DNA of 20,325 bases, from the IMG/VR virus record IMGVR_UViG_3300042914_001429, positions 1 through 20,325 of that record. One strand, given 5' to 3'. This DNA is from a virus. Under the pieces are notes generated by a model that saw only the letters and a program-made list of their open reading frames with translations, was not told the origin of the DNA and ran no database searches. Made by a program: the position numbers and the translations under genes. Position 1 is the first letter of the stretch, and every line of letters starts with the position of its first letter. Shown one piece after another: positions 1 through 5,806 of this stretch.

Positions 1-168
1 GTCGCAGGTGTCAACGTAACGGCTGGCACAACGATCGTAACGTTGGGCACCGGCACCGGTGGTATTGGTACCTACGAAGTGGACATCTCGCAGTCAGCAT
101 CGATAGATGCGATTACTGCGGCGGTGATTGTCACCGTTTCATCCGGCAGTCGCTGGGTAGTTTTGTAA
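1..168 (+). CDS. Phage tail/structural protein, C-terminal 55 residues (5' truncated by window edge)
   Basis: An open frame enters at base 1 and ends at TAA 166-168. It encodes 55 residues rich in Gly, Thr, Ser and Val with alternating beta-strand character. The stretch [10 protein letters not shown] followed by an Ile-Ser-Gln resembles short repeats I know from phage tail and baseplate proteins. The next gene starts 10 bases downstream behind an AAGGA ribosome site, so this is the first visible gene of the rightward tail cassette. The N-terminus lies outside the window, so the full size and exact role (fibre, baseplate or tail-tip) cannot be judged. Assignment to the virion is inferred from composition and neighbours. 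Confidence 0.6.
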   Translation, partial: VAGVNVTAGTTIVTLGTGTGGIGTYEVDISQSASIDAITAAVIVTVSSGSRWVVL

Positions 169-178
169 AGGATAAATC

Positions 179-760
179 ATGGCATCTTTAGTTCTTGCAG
201 GTGATACCAGCGGATCGATTACGGTATCTGCTCCTGCTGTTGCGGGTAGTACAACACAGACGCTGGTGAATGTCACTGGTACGTTAGCGCCTGTTGTGTC
301 GGGTACGGCTGTGGCTTCAACTAGCGGTACGTCGATTGACTTCACTGGCATTCCTTCGTGGGTTAAGCGAATTACGGTGATGTTTAGTGGGGTGAGTACG
401 AGTGGGACATCAAACATTCAAATACAAATTGGAAGTGGAAGCGTTACAACAAGCGGATATGTTGGTGCTACATCATTTGTTTCTTCAGGTGGTACAGGTG
501 GAACTAACTTTTCTGCTGGTTTTTTAATTAGTAATTCAGTTGCTGCAGGACATAATTATAACGGAATTGCAACATTATGTTTGCTAAGTTCAAACACATG
601 GGCATTTTCTAATACTACAAGCAGAGGCGATTTTGCAACTGCATATTTTGGTAGTGGTGTTTCTTCTGCATTATCAGGCGCACTAGACCGCGTCCGCATC
701 ACTACAGCGGGCGGCACAGACACGTTTGACGCTGGCTCAATTAACATTCTCTACGAATAA
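179..760 (+). CDS. Tail fibre-type protein, paralogue A
   Basis: A 193-residue protein, low in charged residues and rich in Ser, Thr and Gly, typical of beta-rich phage fibre tips. AAGGA lies 6 bases before the ATG. Residues about 51-75 contain IPSWVKRITVMFSGVST, a motif I associate with tail-fibre proteins of diverse phages. The C-terminus (LSGALDRVRI...FDAGSINILYE) closely matches the end of the gene at 1635-2168, so the two are paralogues with the same C-terminal module. The middle of the gene is clearly AT-richer than its ends (21 of 60 G+C at 541-600, against 32 of 60 at 241-300 and 35 of 60 at 661-720). This suggests a swapped receptor-binding segment. A role in host adsorption is inferred. 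Confidence 0.75.
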   Translation: MASLVLAGDTSGSITVSAPAVAGSTTQTLVNVTGTLAPVVSGTAVASTSGTSIDFTGIPSWVKRITVMFSGVSTSGTSNIQIQIGSGSVTTSGYVGATSFVSSGGTGGTNFSAGFLISNSVAAGHNYNGIATLCLLSSNTWAFSNTTSRGDFATAYFGSGVSSALSGALDRVRITTAGGTDTFDAGSINILYE

Positions 761-769
761 GGAACGATC

Positions 770-1204
770 ATGGCTGGAACTATCGTAGCAGATCAACTAG
801 AAGCCGCGTCGACAAGCACGTTGGTGATTAAGAACGGTGTGGCTAACACGCCGCCAACCATTCAAGATAGTGCAGGTACGCAAATTGGTACGTTCTGTCG
901 TGCATGGGTGAACTTTAACGGTACAGGCACTGTCGCTATTCGCGCGTCGTTTAATGTAAGTTCGATTACGGATAATGGTACGGGTGATTACACGGTCAAT
1001 TTTACGAATGCGTTGCCGGATGCTAACTATGCAATCAACTTAACTACAGCAACAACATTTGGTAGAACTTTACAGGTTGATGCTTCTTCAGATACGGCAG
1101 CGCCAACAACACAAAGCACCACCGCTGTAAGGATAACTATTAAATCAACAAGCTCAAACGTCGGCGTTGACATGGCAAATATTTACGCCGCAGTATTCCG
1201 CTAA
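770..1204 (+). CDS. Tail fibre-type protein with the CRAWVNFNGTGTVAIR module
   Basis: A 144-residue protein starting 9 bases after the previous stop, with AAGGA 6 bases before the ATG. The N-terminal third (MAGTIVADQLEAASTSTL) resembles an attachment or coiled segment. The core CRAWVNFNGTGTVAIR followed by SSITDNGTGDYTVNF is a recognisable domain shared by short tail proteins of marine, freshwater and soil phages. The C-terminal part is beta-rich and uses AT-richer codons than the core, as in the neighbouring fibre gene. It probably forms part of the tail-fibre or tail-tip complex with the flanking products. The receptor and stoichiometry cannot be read from the sequence. Confidence 0.75.
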   Translation: MAGTIVADQLEAASTSTLVIKNGVANTPPTIQDSAGTQIGTFCRAWVNFNGTGTVAIRASFNVSSITDNGTGDYTVNFTNALPDANYAINLTTATTFGRTLQVDASSDTAAPTTQSTTAVRITIKSTSSNVGVDMANIYAAVFR

Positions 1205-1213
1205 AGGCCAATT

Positions 1214-1417
1214 ATGAAACTGATTATCTACCCTAACGACACCGGCGGTATCTGCATCTTAACTCCTGCACCTGAGTGCGGTCTGAGTCTGCAAGAGATC
1301 GCTGCTAAGGATGTTCCTGCTGGCAAGCCTTACAAGATTATCGATGCGGCTGACGTACCTGCTGACCGTACATTCCGCGGTGCTTGGACGGCTGATTTTT
1401 CTGAGGTGACTGAATGA
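1214..1417 (+). CDS. Small conserved phage protein, tail cassette (possible fibre assembly factor)
   Basis: A 67-residue acidic protein with AAAGG 6 bases before its ATG. It reads like the small phage proteins that start with a beta strand and a PND-GG turn, then carry an AAKDVPAGKPYKIID segment and a Trp near the end. I know this pattern from tail-fibre cassettes, where such genes sit next to fibre-assembly proteins. Its TGA overlaps the ATG of the next gene in an ATGA, so the two are probably translationally coupled. The function is not demonstrated. Chaperone or assembly is inference from position between fibre genes. Confidence 0.65.
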   Translation: MKLIIYPNDTGGICILTPAPECGLSLQEIAAKDVPAGKPYKIIDAADVPADRTFRGAWTADFSEVTE

Positions 1418-1644
1418 TTACGATTGACTTCGCTAAAGCACAAGCGATTACCAAAGACCGGCTTCGCGCTGAACGTGCCCCGCTTCTTATCGCTCAAGAT
1501 GTGGCCTTTATGCGCGCAACCGAGACAGCTGACGGTGTGACCTTGGCTGCTGTGGCTGCAGAGAAGCAGCGCCTGCGTGACGTCACTAAGCTGGTGGACA
1601 CTTGCACGACTTTGGATGAACTGAGGGGGCTGTCATGTCAGTAA
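1414..1644 (+). CDS. Small helical phage protein, tail-fibre-assembly-like
   Basis: A 76-residue, mostly helical protein. The order is an N-terminal strand (MITIDFAKA), a RAERAPLLIAQDVAFMRA helix, and a KQRLRDVT helix before a short C-terminal tail. This layout (APLL, then D-x-x-FMRA, then K-Q-x-LRDVT) matches the C-terminal domain of small proteins accompanying phage tail fibres, some annotated as tail-fibre assembly. It overlaps the preceding gene by 4 bases and the following fibre gene by 10 bases, so it is translated within the cassette. The exact role is inferred, not seen. Confidence 0.65.
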   Translation: MITIDFAKAQAITKDRLRAERAPLLIAQDVAFMRATETADGVTLAAVAAEKQRLRDVTKLVDTCTTLDELRGLSCQ

Positions 1645-2168
1645 TCATTAACGGTAGCGCAGGTGTTATTACGAACAGCGGTGCTGTGTATGACAGCCTG
1701 CAAAGAGGTACAGCAATTACGCTGACTAACCAAACAGCACCTGAATTTACCAGCATCCCGTCGTGGGTGCGGCGTATTACGCTGATGTTTAACGGCGTTA
1801 GCACAAACAGCACGGGCGATGTTTTGATTCAGCTTGGCACATCCAGTGGCTATGTAATTTCAGGGTATTTAGGCGCTAGTACATCGGTAGCTTCTTCTAC
1901 TGCTGGAACGACAAACTATACAACTGGCATAGGTTTGCGTGCTGGCGGCGCTTCGGGTGCTGCGGCAGTTCGTCATGGAGCCGTTACAATTACAAACCTC
2001 AACGGAAATGTTTGGTGTGCATTTGGTGTAGTTGGGTATAGCGACACCACAACCACTATTTATACTGGATCTTCAATATCGCTATCAGCTGCTCTTGATA
2101 GAATTCGCTTATATGTTGACGGCACACAGCAGTTTGACGCCGGCACCATCAATATCATTTACGAGTGA
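1635..2168 (+). CDS. Tail fibre-type protein, paralogue B
   Basis: A 177-residue Ser/Thr/Gly-rich protein with GAGGGGG 5 bases before the ATG. It shares with the gene at 179-760 the IPSWVRRITLMFNGVST motif (here about residues 41-57) and the C-terminal block LSAALDRIRLYVDG...FDAGTINIIYE. The N-termini differ (MSVIINGSAGVITNSGAVYD here, a common phage tail-protein opening), as do the central segments. The two genes therefore look like duplicated fibre modules with separate N-terminal docking and central variable parts. Together they may give two receptor specificities or form a heteromeric fibre. The presence of the gene is certain; the specific role is inferred. Confidence 0.75.
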   Translation: MSVIINGSAGVITNSGAVYDSLQRGTAITLTNQTAPEFTSIPSWVRRITLMFNGVSTNSTGDVLIQLGTSSGYVISGYLGASTSVASSTAGTTNYTTGIGLRAGGASGAAAVRHGAVTITNLNGNVWCAFGVVGYSDTTTTIYTGSSISLSAALDRIRLYVDGTQQFDAGTINIIYE

Positions 2169-2171
2169 CGC

Positions 2172-2393
2172 ATGGATTCGCAAGTGCTTTTTAATATCGC
2201 GGTTGCGATCGCCGGATTCTTCGGCGGCTGGGTGTTGAACAACATCCACCGTTCAATTGACCGGCTGGACACAGACGTGCGTGCCATGCCGCACACGTAT
2301 GTGACGCGTGAAGACTACAAGGACGACATCCGCGACATCCGCGACATGTTGGGTAAAATCTTCGACAGGCTTGACCACAAGCAGGACAAATAA
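2172..2393 (+). CDS. Small membrane-anchored coiled protein of the lysis region
   Basis: A 73-residue protein with one hydrophobic segment near the N-terminus (about residues 5-22, ending in GGWVLNN). A charged helical tail follows with heptad-like spacing (DDIRDIRDMLGKIFDRLDHK). It starts 3 bases after the fibre gene and ends at a TAA that overlaps the strong AAGGAGGTG ribosome site of the holin candidate. Proteins of this shape are common directly upstream of phage lysis genes and are sometimes called XhlA-like or putative holin. An accessory lysis or tail-membrane role is possible. I do not assign a specific family. Confidence 0.65.
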   Translation: MDSQVLFNIAVAIAGFFGGWVLNNIHRSIDRLDTDVRAMPHTYVTREDYKDDIRDIRDMLGKIFDRLDHKQDK

Positions 2394-2402
2394 GGAGGTG
2401 TT

Positions 2403-2573
2403 ATGAAGACGTTTATCTTAGCCCGTGCTAAAGAGCCATCCACTTGGCGTGGTCTGTTCCTGTTCTTGGCCGCTGCCGGTGTGCCCATCGCGCCTCAGAT
2501 GGCCGACGCTATCATCGCCACAGGGTTGGCTGTCGCTGGTCTGATTGGGGTTGTGACGCCTGACAAGAAATGA
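2403..2573 (+). CDS. Putative holin, 56 aa
   Basis: A small gene starting at ATG 2403, two bases after an almost perfect Shine-Dalgarno (AAGGAGGTG, 2392-2400). It encodes 56 residues. A short polar N-terminus (MKTFILARAKEPSTWRG) precedes two hydrophobic segments, about residues 18-30 and 34-51, separated by the turn VPIAPQMAD. A short charged C-terminus (PDKK) follows. Two transmembrane helices, small size and a 4-base ATGA overlap with the muramidase gene are typical of phage holins, which permeabilise the inner membrane and control lysis timing. The function is inferred from topology and context. Confidence 0.7.
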   Translation: MKTFILARAKEPSTWRGLFLFLAAAGVPIAPQMADAIIATGLAVAGLIGVVTPDKK

Positions 2574-3082
2574 AGGACAATTTCCGCCAGGCGCTGCAGG
2601 CAGTTCTGCAGCATGAGGGTGGGTTCGTCAACCACCCCAAAGACCCAGGCGGCATGACCAACTTGGGCGTCACTAAACGGGTCTGGGAAGAATGGGTCGG
2701 TCATCCTGTTGGCGAAAAAGAGATGCGCGCGTTGACCCCAGTGACGGTAGCGCGGCTGTACAAGCGCAAGTACTGGGATGCGGTCAAGGCCGACGAGCTG
2801 CCAACCGGCCTCGACTATCTGATGTTCGACTTTGCGGTCAACGCTGGCCCTGGCCGTGCCATCCGAACCCTGCAGAAAGCGATCGGAACGAACCCTGACG
2901 GCGTCATCGGCCCCAAGACCATGCAGGCGATAAAGACCGCCAATCAGAAAGACTTGATCGCTAAGTTCAGCATGGAAAAGGAGCTGTTCTATAAGGCGCT
3001 CCCGACGTTCGCAACCTTTGGCAAAGGCTGGATGCGCCGGGTAGCAGAGGCTAAGTCACATGCGGTGACGATGCTGGCGTAA
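2570..3082 (+). CDS. Endolysin, GH108-type N-acetylmuramidase
   Basis: A 170-residue protein that should hydrolyse the MurNAc-GlcNAc bond of host peptidoglycan at lysis. The N-terminal Glyco_hydro_108 domain shows the family signature HEGGFVN with the catalytic glutamate at residue 16. It then has DPGGMTNLGVT and the LYKRKYWDAV segment. Residues about 85-160 fit the PG_binding_3 domain that follows GH108 (FDFAVNAGPGRA, DGVIGPKT). Its length is normal for the family. There is no signal peptide, so release should need the holin. The start overlaps the holin stop (ATGA). The last 27 bases overlap the 3' end of a leftward gene. Confidence 0.93.
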   Translation: MKDNFRQALQAVLQHEGGFVNHPKDPGGMTNLGVTKRVWEEWVGHPVGEKEMRALTPVTVARLYKRKYWDAVKADELPTGLDYLMFDFAVNAGPGRAIRTLQKAIGTNPDGVIGPKTMQAIKTANQKDLIAKFSMEKELFYKALPTFATFGKGWMRRVAEAKSHAVTMLA

Positions 3083-3247
3083 CTGCCGGCAGACCTCACG
3101 GTCGCGCGCCGACATGTCGGGGGATATTTCGGCCACCACGCAATCAGATGGCGTGGGGCGCGAGTGGTCGACAGGCACAAAGAAAGCCAGAAAGCCAATG
3201 GTCGCCACCACAATGGCCGCGTAATAGACGAGGACAAGCTCCTTCAT
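3056..3247 (-). CDS. Small single-pass membrane protein, last gene of the leftward operon
   Basis: A 63-residue protein with a hydrophobic segment at residues about 4-24 (VYYAAIVVATIGFLAFFVP). A polar tail follows with Cys36 and Cys53, ending in a His/Arg-rich sequence. It begins in an ATGA overlap with the upstream gene and lacks a good ribosome site of its own, so translation is probably coupled. Its 3' end lies inside the end of the convergent endolysin gene. Topology (N-in with a periplasmic tail, or the reverse) is not resolved. A spanin role is unlikely because it is on the strand opposite to the lysis genes. Function unknown. Confidence 0.6.
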   Translation of the reverse strand: MKELVLVYYAAIVVATIGFLAFFVPVDHSRPTPSDCVVAEISPDMSARDREVCRQLRQHRHRM

Positions 3248-3426
3248 ACGCTCAACAGCCTGCCCAAGAACTTCACCACAGGCGACTCGTACCGTATGGG
3301 CACGCCCAGCATGATGTCCTGAACAAACCGCTCCTCTGGCGTAGAGTCGCGCTGATACAACTGCGGAATATAGTGCGCGCCGATCTTGGGTGGTTCTTCT
3401 TTGATAAAGTAGCCATCACGTAACAT
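3244..3426 (-). CDS. Unknown small phage protein, 60 aa
   Basis: I chose the ATG at 3426 because AGGAGG lies 7 bases upstream of it. A longer reading to 3468 would leave that ribosome site inside the gene. The 60-residue product begins MLRDGYFIKEEPPKIG and is mixed charged and hydrophobic, with no transmembrane segment, cysteines or recognisable motif. It overlaps the upstream zinc-ribbon gene by 11 bases and the downstream membrane-protein gene by 4 bases. Function unknown. Its place in a long accessory operon suggests a non-essential or host-interaction role, which is inference. Confidence 0.6.
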   Translation of the reverse strand: MLRDGYFIKEEPPKIGAHYIPQLYQRDSTPEERFVQDIMLGVPIRYESPVVKFLGRLLSV

Positions 3427-3661
3427 CGTCTTTCCTCCTGTCTTCATTTGCACGGCGGGCGTCAACACCTTTCTTTTTTATCAACGCTGCCTCGTCCTTA
3501 GTATAAATCGATTTTCCCACCATTACGTTGCCTGCGACCCACACCTCTGCTGAGTAGGCATTGTTCTTGCATGATGAGCACCTGCGCTGCCGCCGTATGC
3601 CGCCTGGCTGTTGCGTGGTGTTTACAACGTGGGTCTTGCTGCCGCACTGCTGACATTTCAT
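3416..3661 (-). CDS. Zinc-ribbon protein with NrdR-like CxxC pairs
   Basis: An 81-residue basic protein. It starts MKCQQCGSK and has Cys pairs at 3/6 and 28/31 (MKCQQC and RRCSSCK) separated by a polar loop with several arginines. This matches a zinc ribbon like that at the N-terminus of NrdR and many small phage DNA-binding proteins. The C-terminal half is Lys/Arg rich and hydrophilic. The chosen ATG (3661) gives an ATGA overlap with the upstream gene and has GAGGT about 7 bases before it. A longer frame to 3685 has no such support. A nucleic-acid-binding or transcription role is likely from the fold, with no target visible. Confidence 0.65.
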   Translation of the reverse strand: MKCQQCGSKTHVVNTTQQPGGIRRQRRCSSCKNNAYSAEVWVAGNVMVGKSIYTKDEAALIKKKGVDARRANEDRRKDDVT

Positions 3662-3846
3662 TCTTGCACCTCTGACGTATCCCACGCTTCTGCGGCTTTC
3701 TTTAGTGCGTACCCGACGGCTTCTCGGCTACGCTCGTCATCTGCAACGTCTAACACTGTAAATTCAAAATGACCATCCCAGTGGTGGGTAATCACTAAGG
3801 TGTAAGTGACGGGCTGTCGCTTTGTGGCAATGTCTATGACAGTCAT
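3658..3846 (-). CDS. Unknown small phage protein, 62 aa
   Basis: Start set at ATG 3846 because it overlaps the upstream stop as ATGA, the rule in this operon, with AGAGG a few bases before it. The product (MTVIDIATKRQPVTYTLVIT...) has three predicted beta strands, then a helix (SREAVGYALKKAAEAWD). This resembles a small alpha/beta domain often found in phage accessory operons. No catalytic motif is visible. Function unknown. Confidence 0.6.
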   Translation of the reverse strand: MTVIDIATKRQPVTYTLVITHHWDGHFEFTVLDVADDERSREAVGYALKKAAEAWDTSEVQE

Positions 3847-4106
3847 GTTTGGCCTCTTTTTAATATCTTTGCAATTAACTCCATGCACAAGTGGTAAGCC
3901 TCATCCTCAAGCTCGTCTGTCATTTCTTCTTTAATGGCTTCTGTTACCGATAAACGCTCTGCTGCTGCGACTAAAGCGGCAAAGCGTTCAAGTGCTTCCT
4001 GATGTATGCCTTCCGGATACTGATTGCCTTCGGTCGGCGACGTCCATACGAACGTGCTTTCGGAGTACCACAGCCCCGCTTTGTGTGCCATCTCAATAAT
4101 GTTCAT
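3843..4106 (-). CDS. Small phage protein with the LERFAALVAAAE helix
   Basis: An 87-residue acidic protein. Its N-terminal third (MNIIEMAHKAGLWYS) resembles the opening of a large group of small phage proteins. It is followed by PEGIHQEALERFAALVAAAE, a helix widely reused in phages of Betaproteobacteria and present again in the gene at 7456-7680 of this window. The C-terminus is helical with one Cys. It has ATGA overlaps at both ends. Function unknown; the shared helix may be an interaction module. Confidence 0.65.
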   Translation of the reverse strand: MNIIEMAHKAGLWYSESTFVWTSPTEGNQYPEGIHQEALERFAALVAAAERLSVTEAIKEEMTDELEDEAYHLCMELIAKILKRGQT

Positions 4107-4297
4107 GGCCGCACCGCCTTGGCCATGATCTCCAGCCGTTCACGGGCGTCACGCAGGGCGCAGTACCGCTGATGCAGGCGCTGCAGGTGGGAGCTGCGGC
4201 GCTCGTTCAACGTCTCATGCGTCAGTAGCGCGAACACCTCGTCCTCTGACAATGACGGCAACTGGTCATTCAGTGCGCGCCAGCTTTGTTTTTTCAT
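4103..4297 (-). CDS. Small helical protein of unknown function, 64 aa
   Basis: A predominantly helical, charged 64-residue protein (MKKQSWRALNDQLPSLSEDE...). A C-terminal Arg/Leu-rich stretch (HLQRLHQRYCALRDARERLE) could form a coiled coil. AGAAGG sits 6 bases upstream of the ATG, so the start is well supported even though it overlaps the upstream gene by 32 bases. The pattern LPSLSEDEVFALLTHE resembles the short binding modules that recur in phage proteins. No function can be given. Confidence 0.6.
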   Translation of the reverse strand: MKKQSWRALNDQLPSLSEDEVFALLTHETLNERRSSHLQRLHQRYCALRDARERLEIMAKAVRP

Positions 4298-4439
4298 GTT
4301 CGACCTTCTGTTCTATGGTTTCTAATTTATCCACCGCACGCATCCAGGCGTTGGCGATTTGGTTGTACTCTTTATTGCGCTGGCGCTCTTCTACCTGCGC
4401 GGCCTTTAGTTTGGCCTTCCAATAATCAAGTCTTTTCAC
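4266..4439 (-). CDS. Small coiled-coil protein, GTG start
   Basis: The GTG at 4439 has GGAGG 9 bases before it, and no ATG in this frame has comparable support. A longer frame to 4508 starts with residues that do not look coding (proline- and tryptophan-rich). The 57-residue product (VKRLDYWKAKLKAAQVEE...) is almost wholly helical with Lys/Glu/Ala heptads, so a coiled coil is likely. It overlaps neighbours by 14 bases upstream and 32 bases downstream. Function unknown. Confidence 0.55.
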   Translation of the reverse strand: MKRLDYWKAKLKAAQVEERQRNKEYNQIANAWMRAVDKLETIEQKVEHEKTKLARTE

Positions 4440-4572
4440 GTTGTTCGGCCTCCAGTTCGCGCAGATCGTTGGCCACATCAGAGACGCCGTGCCAATCGCT
4501 ACGGGCAATCATGACATGCAGGTAGTCGATCAGAATCTCACGCTGGGTTTCGTACTTGGTAAAGTCCGTCAT
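4426..4572 (-). CDS. Short conserved phage protein, 48 aa
   Basis: A 48-residue gene below the usual length cut-off but well supported. It has an AAGGAGG ribosome site 7 bases before the ATG, an ATGA overlap with the upstream gene, and a two-helix pattern (FTKYETQREILIDYLHVMI, then DWHGVSDVANDLREL). Similar WHGV-x-D-x-AND-L sequences occur in small phage proteins of Betaproteobacteria. It is acidic, with no Cys and no membrane segment. Function unknown. Confidence 0.65.
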   Translation of the reverse strand: MTDFTKYETQREILIDYLHVMIARSDWHGVSDVANDLRELEAEQREKT

Positions 4573-4844
4573 TTTGTTGCCTCCTTGGGTTTAGAAAATT
4601 TTGCCATTGGTATGACACGTTTGCTGCCGTCTAGCATCTCGATATGCACGAAGCCTTGCGAGCCCGCCCAGCAGCCGTAATACGCACGGTTTAACCCGTC
4701 AATGTCGAACGCCATCTTCATGCCGTGGCACCAGCTGGGGTGGTCTTGCGTTAACACCGTCTGCACATGCACGTCATCGTAAGTCAGGTAGCCGGGCTCG
4801 GCGGCTAACGCTGGCGCGGCCAGTAGTAGTAACAGGTATTTCAT
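4569..4844 (-). CDS. Exported (periplasmic) small protein
   Basis: A 91-residue protein with a clear Sec-type signal peptide. It has Lys2, a Leu-rich core (YLLLLLAAPALA), and an Ala-x-Ala cleavage site after residue 14 or 15. The mature part is about 76 residues with two cysteines (39 and 58) that could form a disulfide in the periplasm, and a GCWAGSQGFVHIE segment. Similar exported proteins occur in accessory operons of Gram-negative phages. Early phage-encoded periplasmic proteins may block superinfecting phage or modify the envelope, but that is inference. It has ATGA overlaps with both neighbours. The signal-peptide call is solid; the function is unknown. Confidence 0.7.
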   Translation of the reverse strand: MKYLLLLLAAPALAAEPGYLTYDDVHVQTVLTQDHPSWCHGMKMAFDIDGLNRAYYGCWAGSQGFVHIEMLDGSKRVIPMAKFSKPKEATK

Positions 4845-5317
4845 ATGTTCTTCTCCTTCAGCTTGGCTTCGATGGCACGGGCAAAATAAACGTCGGTCAA
4901 ATCCCCATCATCACCATACGATTGCCTGTACCCCTCTAAAATTTCATCATTCGTCAGCCCTTGCCATTCGCGCTGTGGTGGGGCGGTGTAGAGGGGAACA
5001 TTAAATCCAACGTGTGAATCGTGCATCCACGCCACCGGCTCCGGTTCAGGCTGCGCTTCGTAGTTCGCCCTCACAAGCACTACGCTTGCGGCATGGTCGG
5101 GCAAAAACTCAATGCGCCATAGATCACCCTTAATCACAACATCACGATAATCCGGTTCGGGTGCCCTAAGTCGGGCGCGGAGGGTTTCGATTGCAGGGAA
5201 CAGAAGTTTGACCGCGCCTGATCGAGCCTTTCCTGCCTCGCTAAAATCATCACTCCCTGTTGTCCATATCAACGCATCCAGCACAGACTGCGCTTCCTCG
5301 CGGGTTAGTGTAATCAT
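4841..5317 (-). CDS. Phage accessory protein with a PLYTAPP module
   Basis: Start set at ATG 5317, where it overlaps the preceding stop as ATGA; extension to 5368 is unsupported. The 158-residue protein has a helical N-terminus (MITLTREEAQSVLDALIW), a central strand-rich part, and the module EPVAWMHDSHVGFNVPLYTAPP followed by LTNDEILEGYRQ. The PEPVAW...PLYTAPP module is very common in small proteins of proteobacterial phages and is swapped between otherwise unrelated genes. Its role is unknown. The N-terminal 8 codons are nearly identical in sequence to those of the gene at 5562-5705. No enzymatic motif is visible. Confidence 0.65.
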   Translation of the reverse strand: MITLTREEAQSVLDALIWTTGSDDFSEAGKARSGAVKLLFPAIETLRARLRAPEPDYRDVVIKGDLWRIEFLPDHAASVVLVRANYEAQPEPEPVAWMHDSHVGFNVPLYTAPPQREWQGLTNDEILEGYRQSYGDDGDLTDVYFARAIEAKLKEKNI

Positions 5318-5565
5318 AGTTTTATGCACTCCATTCCTTCCCACTTGCAAACTGGTTCTTCCTTGCACATGATGACGAAGCCTTCAATATCGCCATCGCC
5401 ACCGCAGGATTGCACCTCGTAGCCGTAGTCGCCAACTTGCACGATCATCGGCTTGTCGGGATCAATCATGTCGTCCTTGTCTTTCCATTTGCTGTTAATC
5501 CAATCGTCTTCAACATCCATCATGGTTAACATGACAAATCGCATTGACTGTGATTTAATGATCAT
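5314..5565 (-). CDS. Unknown acidic phage protein, 83 aa
   Basis: An 83-residue acidic protein rich in Asp, Met and Gly with four cysteines in the C-terminal half (SCGGDGD, MCKEEPVCKW and MECIKL). A metal-binding site is possible, but no standard zinc motif fits. It starts at ATG 5565 in an ATGA overlap with the upstream gene. An internal Met8 start (MRFVMLTMM) is a less likely alternative. Function unknown. Confidence 0.6.
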   Translation of the reverse strand: MIIKSQSMRFVMLTMMDVEDDWINSKWKDKDDMIDPDKPMIVQVGDYGYEVQSCGGDGDIEGFVIMCKEEPVCKWEGMECIKL

Positions 5566-5705
5566 TGCGGTTTCTCCTCATCTCCAAAGTCCATATCAAC
5601 AGGGTGCGGCACATCGTCATGCACAATCACGCCATCTTCTTCAGGCAAAAACTTTCCGCAGATAACGCAGTAGTAACCTTCCGCGCGGGTTAGTGTGATG
5701 GTCAT
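5562..5705 (-). CDS. Small zinc-finger-like protein, 47 aa
   Basis: Start set at ATG 5705, which has an AGGGGG ribosome site and overlaps the stop of the 34-aa membrane-protein gene (ATGA). The 47-residue product begins MTITLTRAEG and contains YCVICGKFLPEEDG followed by VIVHDDVPHP. Cys-x2-Cys plus two downstream His residues form a plausible CCHH metal site. Short proteins of this C-x2-C...HDD-x2-H form are common in phage accessory operons. Function unknown; nucleic-acid or protein binding is inferred. Confidence 0.65.
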   Translation of the reverse strand: MTITLTRAEGYYCVICGKFLPEEDGVIVHDDVPHPVDMDFGDEEKPQ

Positions 5706-5806
5706 AGTTTCCCCCTGAATATGAAGGCCAAGATAAGAACAACAATGATAAAGAAGGCAATCTCTGCTAACGGTTTCATCAACCAAAATATAAAGGCATC
5801 AATCAT
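5702..5806 (-). CDS. 34-aa single-pass membrane peptide
   Basis: A tiny gene with AGGAG 7 bases before its ATG and ATGA overlaps at both ends, exactly like its longer neighbours. The product is MIDAFIFWLMKPLAEIA followed by FFIIVVLILAFIFRGKL. One strongly hydrophobic helix fills most of it, with a positive C-terminus suggesting N-out, C-in orientation. It is too short for any recognisable domain. Small membrane peptides in phage early operons can alter host membrane complexes, but nothing specific can be claimed here. Confidence 0.6.
   Translation of the reverse strand: MIDAFIFWLMKPLAEIAFFIIVVLILAFIFRGKL

Noticed and set aside
179-2168. A diversity-generating retroelement acting on the fibre genes
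   Set aside because: No reverse transcriptase and no clear template/variable repeat pair in the window; module exchange explains the pattern.
3109-3120. CCGACATGTCGG, a perfect 12-base palindrome
   Set aside because: It lies inside a coding frame, is short and has no T-tract; a chance palindrome is adequate.
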